A DNA stretch of 64,000 bases, taken from Aquabacterium sp. CECT 9606 (GTDB lineage Bacteria > Pseudomonadota > Gammaproteobacteria > Burkholderiales > Burkholderiaceae_C). The stretch lies in contig NZ_CAKKNB010000003.1 of assembly GCF_918741295.1 (NCBI RefSeq), forward strand, positions 808,668 through 872,667, written 5' to 3'. A program made the translations under genes and the position numbers. Shown piece after piece: positions 17,244-26,469 of this stretch. The notes beneath the pieces were generated by a model that worked only from the letters and a program-made list of their open reading frames with translations, was not told the origin of the DNA and searched no databases. How positions within the stretch are numbered: the stretch's first letter is position 1; every line of letters starts with the position of its first letter.

Positions 17244-19190
17244 TCAGTGCAGGGCACGGTAAATCTCCTCGGCCAATTCTCGGGATATGCCTTCGACGGT
17301 GGCCAGCTCTTCCATGCTGGCCGAGGTGACGCCGCGAACGCCGCCGAACCGCTGCAGTAGTTTGGCACGCCGCTTGGGCCCCACGCCGGGGATGTCTTCC
17401 AGGCGGCTGCCGCCAGTGCGCACACTGGCACGCTTGGCACGCATTCCGGTGATGGCAAAGCGGTGCGCCTCGTCGCGAATCTGCGCCACCAGCATCAGCG
17501 CGGCCGAGGTAGGCGCCAGTTGCAGCTTGGGCCGGCCATCGGCAAAGACCAGTTCTTCCAGGCCCACTTTGCGGCCCTCGCCTTTTTCAACGCCCACGAT
17601 GATGGACAGGTCCAGACCCAGGGTCTCGAACACCTCACGGGCCATGGACACCTGCCCTTTGCCACCGTCGATCAGCACGACGTGGGGGATGTGCTCAGGT
17701 TTGGCCGAACCATAGCGGCGCTCCAGCACCTGCTTCATGGCGGCGTAGTCATCGCCCCCCGTGATGTCCTTGATGTTGTAGCGCCGGTATTGCGAGGACT
17801 GCATGCGGTGCTGTTCATAGACCACGCACGAGGCCTGCGTGGCCTCCCCCGCCGTGTGACTGATGTCAAAGCACTCGATGCGCAGTTTGGCCAGGGGGTC
17901 GCTGCTTTCACCGGCGCCGTCACCGGGGTCCAGCGCCAGGTCCAGGGCCTCGACCAGTGCGCGGGTGCGGGCTTGTTGCGAGCCCTCTTCGCTGAGCAGG
18001 CGGGCCAGGGCGAGATCGGCCCCGGTGATGGCCATGTCGAGCCAGGCCCGGCGCTCTTCGCGGGGCTGGATCAACACCTGGACCTTGCGCTCGCTTTGTT
18101 CACCGAGCGCCGCGATGAGGGCCGGATCCACCGGGTGGCTGAGCACCAGCATGGATGGCACCACGCCACCCAGGTAGTGCTGTGCCAGGAAGGCTTCGAG
18201 CACCCGCACCTCGGTGGCCTGGGCCAGGTTCGAGGAGGTGGACTCCATCTCTTCTTCGGCCAGCACCTGCTCTTGCACGTGCACCGGGAAATGAGCCCGA
18301 TCGCCCAGGTGGCGCCCGCCCCGCACCATGGCCAGGTTCACGCAGGCGCGGCCGCCCTGCACTTTCACGGCCAGCACATCCACATCCTTGTCGACCGCGG
18401 TATCCACCGACTGCTGGTGCAGCACCTTGGACAAGGCGCCGATCTGGTTGCGGATTTCGGCGGCCTGCTCGTACTCCATGCGCTCGGCGTAATCCATCAT
18501 CTGAGCTTGCAGGCTTTGCATGACCGTTTCCTGCTCGCCCAGCAAGAACTGCTCGGCTTGCATGACGCTGCGCTGGTAGTCATCGCCGCTGATGAGGTCC
18601 ACGCAAGGGCCGCTGCAGCGCTTGATCTGGTAGAGCAGGCATGGGCGCGTGCGGTGCTTGAAAAATGAGTCTTCGCAGGTGCGCAACAAGAACACTTTCT
18701 GCAGCAACTGGATGGACTCTTTCACCGCCCAGGCGTTCGGGTAAGGGCCGAAATAGCGGTGCTTGCGATCGACCGAGCCACGGTAATAGGCCAGGCGCGG
18801 AAACTCATGCGAAGCGATCTTCAGATAGGGGTAGCTCTTGTCGTCGCGGAACAGGATGTTGAAGCGCGGGTTGAGCGTTTTGATCAGGTTGTTTTCCAGC
18901 AGCAAGGCTTCGGCCTCGCTGCGGACCACGGTGGTTTCCATGCGCGCGATGCGCGACACCATCTGCCCGATGCGCGTGCCACCATGGGTTTTCTGGAAGT
19001 AGCTGGAGACGCGTTTCTTGAGGTCACGAGCCTTGCCCACGTAGAGCACGTCGCCCTTGGCATCGAAGTAGCGGTAAACGCCGGGCAGGCCCGGCAGCGC
19101 GGACACTTCCACCAACAGACGGGCCCACACCTTGGCGCGATCGACCTGCGCGGGCTCGGGTAAAGGTTCTGGCTCAGTCATGGGCGGCAT
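17244..19190 (-). CDS. uvrC: Excinuclease ABC subunit C
   Basis: UvrC makes both incisions in nucleotide excision repair with UvrA and UvrB. The 648-residue protein (610 in E. coli) has an N-terminal GIY-YIG nuclease ([12 protein letters not shown], then [13 protein letters not shown]). A cysteine-containing region around [16 protein letters not shown] and a UVR motif for UvrB binding ([11 protein letters not shown]) follow. The RNase H-like second nuclease contains [10 protein letters not shown] and LIDGGKGQ. Two helix-hairpin-helix motifs close the protein ([14 protein letters not shown] and [14 protein letters not shown]). A start at 19181 (second Met) is also possible. Confidence 0.97.
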   Translation of the reverse strand: MPPMTEPEPLPEPAQVDRAKVWARLLVEVSALPGLPGVYRYFDAKGDVLYVGKARDLKKRVSSYFQKTHGGTRIGQMVSRIARMETTVVRSEAEALLLENNLIKTLNPRFNILFRDDKSYPYLKIASHEFPRLAYYRGSVDRKHRYFGPYPNAWAVKESIQLLQKVFLLRTCEDSFFKHRTRPCLLYQIKRCSGPCVDLISGDDYQRSVMQAEQFLLGEQETVMQSLQAQMMDYAERMEYEQAAEIRNQIGALSKVLHQQSVDTAVDKDVDVLAVKVQGGRACVNLAMVRGGRHLGDRAHFPVHVQEQVLAEEEMESTSSNLAQATEVRVLEAFLAQHYLGGVVPSMLVLSHPVDPALIAALGEQSERKVQVLIQPREERRAWLDMAITGADLALARLLSEEGSQQARTRALVEALDLALDPGDGAGESSDPLAKLRIECFDISHTAGEATQASCVVYEQHRMQSSQYRRYNIKDITGGDDYAAMKQVLERRYGSAKPEHIPHVVLIDGGKGQVSMAREVFETLGLDLSIIVGVEKGEGRKVGLEELVFADGRPKLQLAPTSAALMLVAQIRDEAHRFAITGMRAKRASVRTGGSRLEDIPGVGPKRRAKLLQRFGGVRGVTSASMEELATVEGISRELAEEIYRALH

Positions 19191-19199
19191 TGTCGCGGA

Positions 19200-19811
19200 T
19201 CACTTCAAGGGGGGCGGGGGCTGCACCGTGCTGATGATCTGATCGATCAATTCGTCGGCCTTGTCGCCGTGGTGGTCCAGCTGTCCATCCAGAATCAGGT
19301 GGCTGAGGCCGTGCACCAGGCTCCAGGCGACCATGGCGATGACCGTGGTCTGTTGCGTCTCAACCGGCACGCCGGTCAAGGCCGACACCGCCGTCTGCAA
19401 GGTCTGGAACGACGCCTGGCTGGCCTCGGACAACTCTTCCGTGGGGTTGCCCGATGTTAGCCGGCCAAACATCAATCGGAACAAGGCAGGATTGTCCTGG
19501 GCGAACCTGACGTAGGCGCGGCCCGACTCCCGAAAACCCTTCAACAGGTCAGGCGTTGCCAGGGCTGCGCCCACCTGTGCAGCATTGAGGCGGCGAAACC
19601 CTTCGGCGGCCAGCGCGGCCAGCAGGGCCTCTTTGTTGGCGAAGTGCCGGTAAGCCGCATTGGCCGACACACCAACTCGGCGGGCAAGCTCGCGCAGGCT
19701 GAGCTCGCCCTGCTGGCTGCTCTCGAGCAACACCAAGCCCTGTTCAACCAGGGTTGAGCGCAGATTGCCATGGTGGTAAGAACCGGAAGGATTGAGAGGT
19801 GAATCAGCCAT
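19200..19811 (-). CDS. TetR/AcrR-family transcriptional regulator (WHG-type)
   Basis: The 203-residue product has an N-terminal helix-turn-helix at about residues 38-57 (LSLRELARRVGVSANAAYRHF) with the typical YRHFANKEALL end of TetR domains. Its ligand domain contains the MVAWSLVHGLSHLILDG motif of the WHG-type TetR group. It is divergent from the oxygenase gene at 19908 with about 96 bases between the starts, so it probably controls that gene and itself. The start at ATG 19811 is preferred. A GTG at 19847 would put the N-terminus inside the control region. Confidence 0.88.
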   Translation of the reverse strand: MADSPLNPSGSYHHGNLRSTLVEQGLVLLESSQQGELSLRELARRVGVSANAAYRHFANKEALLAALAAEGFRRLNAAQVGAALATPDLLKGFRESGRAYVRFAQDNPALFRLMFGRLTSGNPTEELSEASQASFQTLQTAVSALTGVPVETQQTTVIAMVAWSLVHGLSHLILDGQLDHHGDKADELIDQIISTVQPPPPLK

Positions 19812-19835
19812 CGCCAGATTTTCACCGAATTCATG

Positions 19836-19907
19836 TTGACATTGCACACATTAGCTTGCACAGTGTTCACACCGCACACATCAAGTCAATCGGCAAAGGA
19901 AAACGCC
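19836..19907. promoter_or_regulatory. Divergent control region between tetR and the oxygenase
   Basis: A TTGACA hexamer (19836-19841) facing the oxygenase is followed by two TTGCACA copies (19842-19848 and 19856-19862), 14 bases apart. A dyad GTGT-TC-ACAC follows at 19863-19872. These repeats are good candidates for the TetR operator. The -10 is not obvious. An AAAGGA ribosome site lies 9 bases before the oxygenase ATG. Confidence 0.5.
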
Positions 19908-21323
19908 ATGTCTTCACTCTCTTTGAAAGAGCGCGCGGTCGCCTGGTTGAGCGCCCGATTGCAAAGTCGCGTGCCGTATTCGGATTCCAACCTGTACCTG
20001 GAAGGCATCTACGCGCCAGTCGCCCAAGAGCGCACCGAGACCAGGCTGGCCGTCACGGGCGAGTTGCCTCGCGAGTTGAACGGCGTGTACGCCCGCATCG
20101 GGCCCAATCCCATGCATGTGTCCAACCCCGGCGCCTACCATTGGTTCACGGGCGACGGCATGGTCCACGGCTTGCGCCTGGAGAACGGCCAGGCCGCCTG
20201 GTACCGCAACCGTTGGATCGGGACCGATTCGGTGCGAAGCAAGCAAAACCGCGGCAAAGCGCCTGGGCCGAGGCGTGGCGTGGTGGACGTGGTCAATACG
20301 AATGTCTTTGGGCATGGCGGGCGCATCTGGGCGTCGGTCGAGGCAGGCGCCCTGCCCGTCGAACTCAATGGAGAAATGGACACCATCAAGCATGGGCTGT
20401 TTGACAGCACGGTTTTGCGCGCGTTCACGGCCCATCCCCGCGTCGACCCGGCAACGGGCGAAGCCCATGCAATCTGCTATGACGCCTTGAAGCCCAACCG
20501 CGTCAGCCATGTGGTGGTCGATGCCCGATGCCAAGTCACCAAGGTGGTTGAAGTGCCCGTCAAGCACGGCCCCATGATCCACGATTGCGCCATCACGCGC
20601 AGCCAGATCGTCATCCTGGATTTGCCGGTGACGTTCTCGGTCAAGCACGTGTTCCAGGGCGCAAGGCTGCCCTATGGTTGGAACGACCGGCATCCGGCGC
20701 GCGTGGGCCTGTTGCCAAGAAATGGCACGGCCAAGGACGTTCGCTGGGTTCCGGTCGATCCTTGCTACGTTTTCCACACTTGCAATGCCTACGATCTGGA
20801 CGATGGTGGTGTGATGCTGGATGTGGTGGTGCACGACCGCATGTTTGACCGGTCACGCATCGGGCCGGAAGCCGATGGCACACGCATCACTTTCGAGCGC
20901 TGGCACATCGACCCGGCCCGCGGGATGGTGAAACGCACGGTGGTGTCGGAGCAGAACCAGGAGTTCCCGCGCTGCAATGAAACGCTGAACACCCGGCCTT
21001 ACCGGTATGCCTACACGGTGGGCTTCAGCAACGCGGAGCAGGCGCGCGGTCTGTTCCGCCACGACCTGCACACAGGCAGCACCTTGACCCACGACCATGG
21101 CGCCGGAAGATCGACCGGCGAGGCGGTGTTCGTGCCACGCCATGGCGGCACCGCCGAGGACGACGGCTGGCTGATGTCCTACGTGCACGACGCCAACACG
21201 CAGCGCAGCGACCTGGTCATCGTCAACGCGCAAGACCTGACCGGCCCACCGCAGGCCGTGGTGCATTTGCCGGCGCGGGTGCCCGCCGGCTTCCACGGCA
21301 ACTGGATCCCTGACAGCCACTGA
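19908..21323 (+). CDS. Carotenoid / lignostilbene-type oxygenase (RPE65 family)
   Basis: These non-haem iron enzymes cleave carotenoid or stilbene double bonds with O2. The 471-residue protein has the family start with ELNGVYARIGPNP and FTGDGMVHGLRL. The four iron-binding histidines are in place: His176 (FTAHPRVD), His225 (MIHDCA), His290 (VFHTCNAYD) and His463 (GFHGNWIPD). Second-shell glutamates in SVEAG and in the CNETLNTRP region also fit. The substrate cannot be told from sequence. No carotenoid synthesis gene is near, so an imported apocarotenoid or lignin-type stilbene is as likely as a carotenoid. Confidence 0.9.
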   Translation: MSSLSLKERAVAWLSARLQSRVPYSDSNLYLEGIYAPVAQERTETRLAVTGELPRELNGVYARIGPNPMHVSNPGAYHWFTGDGMVHGLRLENGQAAWYRNRWIGTDSVRSKQNRGKAPGPRRGVVDVVNTNVFGHGGRIWASVEAGALPVELNGEMDTIKHGLFDSTVLRAFTAHPRVDPATGEAHAICYDALKPNRVSHVVVDARCQVTKVVEVPVKHGPMIHDCAITRSQIVILDLPVTFSVKHVFQGARLPYGWNDRHPARVGLLPRNGTAKDVRWVPVDPCYVFHTCNAYDLDDGGVMLDVVVHDRMFDRSRIGPEADGTRITFERWHIDPARGMVKRTVVSEQNQEFPRCNETLNTRPYRYAYTVGFSNAEQARGLFRHDLHTGSTLTHDHGAGRSTGEAVFVPRHGGTAEDDGWLMSYVHDANTQRSDLVIVNAQDLTGPPQAVVHLPARVPAGFHGNWIPDSH

Positions 21324-21371
21324 GCCGATCATTAAAATGGGCGCGTTCGTCACCCTCGGGAACCGCCCATC

Positions 21372-22043
21372 ATGTCGCTTGAATTGATCGAAATTGAAAC
21401 GGGCGACCAGCCCACGGCCAGCATCATCGTGCTGCACGGCCTGGGCGCGGACGGCAATGACTTCGTGCCCGTGGCTGAAGAGCTGAACCTGGATGCCGTG
21501 GGGCCTGTGCGCTTCGTGTTTCCCCACGCCCCAACGCGTCCGGTCACCATCAATGGTGGCCACGTGATGCGGGCCTGGTACGACATCATGGGCACCGAAC
21601 TGACGCGCCGCGAAGACGAGCAAGGCCTGCGCGAATCACAGGCCACGGTCGAGGCGTTGATTGCCCGAGAAAAGTCGCGCGGCGTGCCCGCCTCGCGCAT
21701 TGTGGTGATGGGCTTTTCGCAAGGCTGCGCCATGGCATTGCAGACGGGTTTGCGGCATGAAGAGCGCCTGGCCGGCATTGTCGGCCTGTCGGGCTACCTG
21801 CCACTGGCCGCGCAAACCGCCACCGAGCGCCACACCGTCAACCACGAGGTGCCCATATTCATGGCCCATGGCACCCACGACCCGGTCGTGCCCTTCGCCC
21901 GCGCCACCGCATCACGCGATCTGCTGCAGTCGCTGGGGTACCAGATCGAATGGCACGAATACGCCATGCCGCATTCTGTTTGCGCCCCGGAAATCGCCGA
22001 CCTGAACCGCTGGTTGCTGCGCGTGCTGACCAAACCTGCCTGA
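21372..22043 (+). CDS. estB: Carboxylesterase / phospholipase, alpha-beta hydrolase
   Basis: The 223-residue protein belongs to the Abhydrolase_2 (EstB/acyl-protein thioesterase-like) group of cytoplasmic esterases with short-chain ester or lysophospholipid substrates. The LHGLGADGNDF oxyanion region is followed by the nucleophile elbow GFSQG (Ser116). Asp170 lies in HGTHDPVVP, and His201 lies in AMPHSV. The length fits the family. It starts 48 bases after the oxygenase gene and ends 7 bases before earP. Any link with the oxygenase is unclear. Confidence 0.92.
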   Translation: MSLELIEIETGDQPTASIIVLHGLGADGNDFVPVAEELNLDAVGPVRFVFPHAPTRPVTINGGHVMRAWYDIMGTELTRREDEQGLRESQATVEALIAREKSRGVPASRIVVMGFSQGCAMALQTGLRHEERLAGIVGLSGYLPLAAQTATERHTVNHEVPIFMAHGTHDPVVPFARATASRDLLQSLGYQIEWHEYAMPHSVCAPEIADLNRWLLRVLTKPA

Positions 22044-22050
22044 GCGCGCC

Positions 22051-23154
22051 ATGCTGTGGGATGTGTTTTGCCGCGTCGTTGACAACTTCGGCGACATCGG
22101 CGTTTGTTGGCGATTGAGCGCCGACCTGGCTGAGCGTGGCCATGCCGTCCGCTTGTGGGTGGACGACCCCAGTGCCCTGCGATGGATGGCCCCTGAGCCA
22201 CTGCGCCCAGCCAATATCCAGGTTCTTCATTGGGATGCCCAGGTGCAGGAGCCCGGCGACGTCGTCATCGAGGCCTTTGGCTGCAACCCACCCGATGCCT
22301 TCGTGGCACGCATGCAGCGCCCCGTGCCACCCGTTTGGATCAACCTGGAGTACCTGAGTGCTGAACCTTGGGTGGAGCGCTGCCACGGCCTGCGCTCGCC
22401 CGTGATGAGCGGCCCGGGCAAGGGCTTGTCCAAGTGGTTTTTCTACCCTGGCTTCACCGCGGCCACAGGTGGGCTACTGCGCGAAACCGGTTTGATGGCA
22501 GCACGCCAAGCCTGGCAGGCCAACCACCGACAGCATCGGGCGCAATGGGCGGCGTCATTGGGCATCAAGCCGCCCTCGCCCGATACCCTGTGGCTGTCCC
22601 TGTTTTGTTATGAACCTGCGCCCGTGGGGGCCTTGCTGGACGGTCTGGCGGCCAGTGGTGCCGCCATCCAGGTGCTGGTCACCCCGGGCTTTGCCACGGA
22701 CTTGGCCCGGCAATGGCAGGCCGCGCACCCGCCGGTCAGCACCCTGAGCCTGCACGAGCTGCCGCCCATCAGCCAAGCCGAGTTCGACCACCTGCTGTGG
22801 GCCTGCGACCTCAATTTTGTGCGCGGCGAGGACTCCGCCGTGCGTGCGCTGTGGGCCGGCCAGCCTCATGTCTGGCACATCTACCCGCAGGACGACGGTG
22901 TGCACGCCGGCAAGCTCGATGCCTTCATGGACCGCTGGATGGCCGGCTGGCCGGATGACCTGGCCCACGAGGTGCGTGGCTTGTGGCTCAGCTGGAACGG
23001 CCTGCGGCCCGCTGAAGCGGGCAATTTCGCTGCCCTGCCCTCCTTGCTGAACGACCCCCGATGGGCCGCGAGCCAAGGCAGCGCCCGCCAAAGATTGGCT
23101 GAAATTCCGGATCTCGTGACGCAGCTTTGCGGTTTTGTCTCAGATAGGCGTTAA
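22051..23154 (+). CDS. earP: EF-P arginine rhamnosyltransferase EarP
   Basis: EarP transfers rhamnose from dTDP-beta-L-rhamnose to Arg32 of EF-P, activating it to rescue ribosomes at polyproline stretches. The 367-residue protein has the conserved N-terminus [20 protein letters not shown] with the catalytic aspartate. The C-terminal nucleotide-sugar site contains [25 protein letters not shown], where the acidic catalytic residue and nucleotide contacts of this GT-B enzyme lie. efp follows 43 bases downstream, and the two genes form the usual pair in beta-proteobacteria. Confidence 0.97.
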   Translation: MLWDVFCRVVDNFGDIGVCWRLSADLAERGHAVRLWVDDPSALRWMAPEPLRPANIQVLHWDAQVQEPGDVVIEAFGCNPPDAFVARMQRPVPPVWINLEYLSAEPWVERCHGLRSPVMSGPGKGLSKWFFYPGFTAATGGLLRETGLMAARQAWQANHRQHRAQWAASLGIKPPSPDTLWLSLFCYEPAPVGALLDGLAASGAAIQVLVTPGFATDLARQWQAAHPPVSTLSLHELPPISQAEFDHLLWACDLNFVRGEDSAVRALWAGQPHVWHIYPQDDGVHAGKLDAFMDRWMAGWPDDLAHEVRGLWLSWNGLRPAEAGNFAALPSLLNDPRWAASQGSARQRLAEIPDLVTQLCGFVSDRR

Positions 23155-23197
23155 AATCCAAGGCTTTGCTCAAACACGACCCCCTCGGGAATCCACC

Positions 23198-23752
23198 ATG
23201 AAAACCGCACAAGAAATCCGCGCTGGCAACGTGATCATGCAGGGCAAGGACCCGATGGTCGTCCTCAGGACCGAATACAGCCGCGGTGGCCGCGGCGCCG
23301 CCACGGTCCGCATCAAGATGAAGAGCCTGCTGAACGGCTTCGGTCAAGAAACCGTGTTCAAGGCCGACGACAAGATGGACCAGGTCATCCTCGACAAGAA
23401 GGAATGCACCTACTCCTACTTCGCCGACCCCATGTACGCCTTCATGGATGCCGAGTACAACCAGTTCGAGATCGAAGCCGAGAACATGGGCGACGCGATC
23501 AACTACCTGCAAGATGGCATGGCCGCTGAAGTCGTGTTCTACGACGGCAAGGCCATCTCGGTCGAGTTGCCCACCACCATCGTGCGCGAAATCGAAACCG
23601 AACCCGCCGTCAAGGGCGACACCTCCGGCAAGGTCATGAAGCCTGCCCGCGTGGTTGGAACCGGCTTCGAGATCCCTGTGCCCCTGTTCGTTGATTCGGG
23701 CGACAAGATCGAAATCGACACCCGCACGCACGAGTACAAGAAGCGCGTTTAA
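23198..23752 (+). CDS. efp: Elongation factor P (arginine-32 type)
   Basis: EF-P binds between the ribosomal P and E sites and speeds peptide bonds at consecutive prolines. The 184-residue product has all three beta-barrel domains. The modified loop reads SRGGRGAAT with Arg at position 32, matching the EarP partner gene just upstream rather than the lysine modified by EpmA. The C-terminal signature [21 protein letters not shown] is clear. Typical lengths are about 185-188. The ATG at 23198 is the family start. Confidence 0.98.
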   Translation: MKTAQEIRAGNVIMQGKDPMVVLRTEYSRGGRGAATVRIKMKSLLNGFGQETVFKADDKMDQVILDKKECTYSYFADPMYAFMDAEYNQFEIEAENMGDAINYLQDGMAAEVVFYDGKAISVELPTTIVREIETEPAVKGDTSGKVMKPARVVGTGFEIPVPLFVDSGDKIEIDTRTHEYKKRV

Positions 23753-23771
23753 ACCGCTCGCTTCACTTCAT

Positions 23772-23803
23772 AAAAGGGACACCATTTTGGTGTCCTTTTT
23801 TTA
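23772..23803 (+). terminator. Rho-independent terminator after efp
   Basis: The stem GGACACC/GGTGTCC, flanked by A and T runs and ending in TTTTTTT, follows the efp stop by about 20 bases. It separates earP-efp from the next operon. Confidence 0.93.
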
Positions 23804-23838
23804 TGCGCTTGTGCACATGATTCGCCTTCATTTTGAAT

Positions 23839-23883
23839 GGGTAAAACTCAAATGCCGACGTCAATACCCGTTTCGGGGGTAAA
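23839..23883. promoter_or_regulatory. GGGTAAA / TACCC repeats upstream of the TonB receptor operon
   Basis: GGGTAAA occurs at 23839-23845 and 23877-23883, with an inverted TACCC at 23865-23869 between them. They lie in the 180-base gap before the receptor gene, whose GAGGG ribosome site is close to the ATG. They could be operator half-sites. I see no clear sigma-70 or sigma-54 promoter by eye. Confidence 0.3.
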
Positions 23884-23932
23884 TTCAAACTGGCAGGAGT
23901 TGTCCATTTAAAGCAAAACCATCGAGGGCAAC

Positions 23933-25873
23933 ATGGTGAATAAGAACTCGGCATGCCAAGGCGCAAGGTTTTCCGCGACGGCTTTGCTTTGCGCCGCATC
24001 CACCATCACCTCAGCTAAAGCCATTCAACTGGCGGACTTGACGCTGGAAGAATTGAGCAATCTTCCGATCACCTCAGTCTCCAAGCGACCCGAGCGCTTG
24101 TCTGACGCCCCGGCTTCTGTGTTTGTCATCACTTCGGAAGACATTCGCCGCTCGGGGGCCGCCAGTTTGCCCGAGGTATTGCGGTTGGCCCCAAATCTTC
24201 ACGTCGGACAACGCAGCGCCAGCCAATATTCCATCGGGGCACGCGGCCACAACAACACCGATGGCAACAAGATGCTGGTGTTGATCGATGGTCGCACTGT
24301 TTACTCACCATTGTTTTCCGGCGTGTTCTGGGACGCACAAGACGTCATGCTGGAAGACGTTGAGCGCATTGAGATCATCAGTGGCCCAGGGGGCACCTTG
24401 TGGGGTGTCAACGCGGTCAATGGCGTCATCAACATCATCACGCGCGCTGCAAAAGACACCCAGGGCTCGCTGCTGGTGGCTGGAGTTGGCAGCACCGAAT
24501 CCAGTACCGGGGTACGCCATGGCAGCACCTTGGGCGAAAACGGCCATTTCCGGGTGTACGGCAAGTACTTTGATGGCCGACATTCTCGCCGGGAAGATGA
24601 CCTCCCCATCAACGACGCCTGGAACAGAACCCAAGCTGGCTTCAGGGCAGATTGGACCCATACAGACAACCGCCTGACCGTGCAGGGTGATGTCTACGAA
24701 GGCCGCGAGGGACAAGCGCCCCCCGGCACCATCACGCTGGGCACCTTCCGCCCGCTCAACACCATCAGCATTTCAGGCTTCAACCTGCTTTCTCGCCTGG
24801 ACCATCAATTGGACGGAGGTTCGCGGCTCAAGGTACAGGCGTATTACGACCACACGGAGCGTACGGTGCCAGGCACGTTCGACGATCGGCTGGACGTGAT
24901 CGACCTGCAGTTTGAACATGCGCTGCCAGCCACCGACACCCATACCTTCATCTGGGGTGCCGAGTACCGTTACGGCACGGACGAGGTCACCAGCAGTGAC
25001 TTCATCGCCTTTTTGCCATCGAAGGCCGACCAGACCTGGGGCAGCCTGTTTGCACAAGACAAGATCAGCCTGCTGGACAACTTGCAACTGACCCTGGGAG
25101 CCAGGTGGGAAACCAACGGCTACACCCACCCTGAGTTGTTGCCCAGCGTTCGGCTGGCCTGGAAGTTACACCCCAATCACCTTCTTTGGACGGCCGCGTC
25201 GCGGACCGTGCGCGCGCCCTCCCGGATTGACCGCGACTTTTACTACCCCACCACAGCCCCTTACGTGATCGGAGGCGGGCCCGAGTTCCGATCAGAGGTG
25301 GCGAAAGTTTTCGAACTTGGCTACCGTGGCCAGCCTTCGCCAGCCACTTCGCTGTCCATCACGGCATTCCACACCATCTATGACCACCTGCGCACCTTGG
25401 AGGCGACGGACCCTGGCGTGTTTCCGCTGTTTTTTGCCAACCGGATGGAAGGCCACACCACGGGCGTCGAGGCCTGGGGCTCTTATCAACCCACAGAAAC
25501 CTGGCGCTTGAGCGCAGGTGTGACCACGCTGCACAATCGCCTTCAGCTCCATGACAACAGTTTTGGATTGAACGGAGGTATCAGCGCAGAAGGCAACGAT
25601 CCCGAATTGAGCTGGAATCTGCGCTCCACGTTCAACCTCTCAGAACAATGGGAACTTGATGGCACTGTCCGACATGTTTCGTCATTGCCGGAGCCCGCAG
25701 TGCCCGCCTACACAGTGATCGATTTGAGGGTGGCCTGGAAAGCCAATCCCAACCTGGAGGTGTCGGTTGCTGGCAGGAATCTATTCGGCTCCCCTCATGC
25801 AGAGTTTCACTCTGCGCCAACACGCAGTGCTTTGGGCCCGGGGGTTTACTTCAAGGTGTTGGCACGCTTTTGA
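23933..25873 (+). CDS. TonB-dependent outer-membrane receptor of a YfiR signalling operon
   Basis: The 646-residue protein is a gated outer-membrane beta-barrel. A signal peptide is followed by LADLTLEELSNLPITSVSKR, the TonB-box-like start common in receptors paired with YfiR genes. The plug domain contains PASVFVITSEDIRRSG, LPEVLRLAPN, GARGHNNTDGNKMLVLIDGR and RIEIISGPGGTLWG-NAVNGVINI. The barrel ends in VLARF with the C-terminal phenylalanine used by BamA. No N-terminal FecA-type signalling domain is present. The ligand is unknown. The stop overlaps the yfiR-like start as TGATG, so the two products are made together. Confidence 0.9.
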   Translation: MVNKNSACQGARFSATALLCAASTITSAKAIQLADLTLEELSNLPITSVSKRPERLSDAPASVFVITSEDIRRSGAASLPEVLRLAPNLHVGQRSASQYSIGARGHNNTDGNKMLVLIDGRTVYSPLFSGVFWDAQDVMLEDVERIEIISGPGGTLWGVNAVNGVINIITRAAKDTQGSLLVAGVGSTESSTGVRHGSTLGENGHFRVYGKYFDGRHSRREDDLPINDAWNRTQAGFRADWTHTDNRLTVQGDVYEGREGQAPPGTITLGTFRPLNTISISGFNLLSRLDHQLDGGSRLKVQAYYDHTERTVPGTFDDRLDVIDLQFEHALPATDTHTFIWGAEYRYGTDEVTSSDFIAFLPSKADQTWGSLFAQDKISLLDNLQLTLGARWETNGYTHPELLPSVRLAWKLHPNHLLWTAASRTVRAPSRIDRDFYYPTTAPYVIGGGPEFRSEVAKVFELGYRGQPSPATSLSITAFHTIYDHLRTLEATDPGVFPLFFANRMEGHTTGVEAWGSYQPTETWRLSAGVTTLHNRLQLHDNSFGLNGGISAEGNDPELSWNLRSTFNLSEQWELDGTVRHVSSLPEPAVPAYTVIDLRVAWKANPNLEVSVAGRNLFGSPHAEFHSAPTRSALGPGVYFKVLARF

Positions 25874-26469
25874 TGAACATGCCCTCCACCCCATCCACAC
25901 CGAAGCAGCGAAAAGGCGCAGGTGGCAGGCTGCGCAGCTGGGCCGTTCGGCTGCTGCTCTGTGTGTTTGCAATCCATGCAACGGCCAGTCAGCCCGAGGT
26001 CGTCGAGTACCAGATCAAGGCCGCATTCCTGTACAAGTTTGGCGCCTACATCGAGTGGCCTGAACAGACTTTTTCACAAGCCAGCAGCCCGGTGATCATT
26101 GGCGTCATGGGTTCTGATGCTGTGGCGGATGAGCTCGCACAGATGTCGTCGGGTCGAAACATCAATGGACGACCGGTGAGCGTGAAAAAGCTGAATCACG
26201 GCGATCCCATCAAGGGCTTGCACATCCTCTTCATCGCCCGAACGGACCCATCCCGAATGGCCGCCACGTTGACAGCGGCCAGAGGGCTGCCCCTGTTGGT
26301 GGTGACCGAAACCGATCCCACATCGATGCCAGGTGGCGTGATCAACTTTGTCATCGATGGAGAAAAAGTACGTTTTGACGTGGCCTTGCGCTCGGCCGAA
26401 GTCAACAACATCAAGCTCAGCGCCCGGCTTCTGACGGTAGCGCGCAAAGTGATCGGAGCACCGTCATGA
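25873..26469 (+). CDS. yfiR: YfiR-family periplasmic regulator (DUF4154)
   Basis: YfiR is a small periplasmic protein that in Pseudomonas and E. coli represses the diguanylate cyclase YfiN through its periplasmic CHASE8 domain. The 198-residue product has a signal peptide (to about residue 39) and the family core VEYQIKAAFLYKFGAYIEWP. HILFIARTD, LPLLVVTETD and GGVINFVIDGEKVRFDV follow, with the C-terminal helix INNIKLSARLL-type motif (here VNNIKLSARLLTVARKV). The mature part has no cysteine, so the disulfide-based redox control described for Pseudomonas YfiR cannot apply. It is coupled to genes on both sides by overlapping start and stop codons. Confidence 0.92.
   Translation: MNMPSTPSTPKQRKGAGGRLRSWAVRLLLCVFAIHATASQPEVVEYQIKAAFLYKFGAYIEWPEQTFSQASSPVIIGVMGSDAVADELAQMSSGRNINGRPVSVKKLNHGDPIKGLHILFIARTDPSRMAATLTAARGLPLLVVTETDPTSMPGGVINFVIDGEKVRFDVALRSAEVNNIKLSARLLTVARKVIGAPS

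Noticed and set aside
17463..18668. A 401-residue plus-strand frame opposite uvrC
   Set aside because: Antisense shadow of uvrC with unnatural His-rich composition and no ribosome site.
23880..23915. Possible sigma-54 promoter (TGGCAGGAGTTG) upstream of the TonB receptor
   Set aside because: The spacing between GG and the TTG element is two bases short of the -24/-12 consensus.
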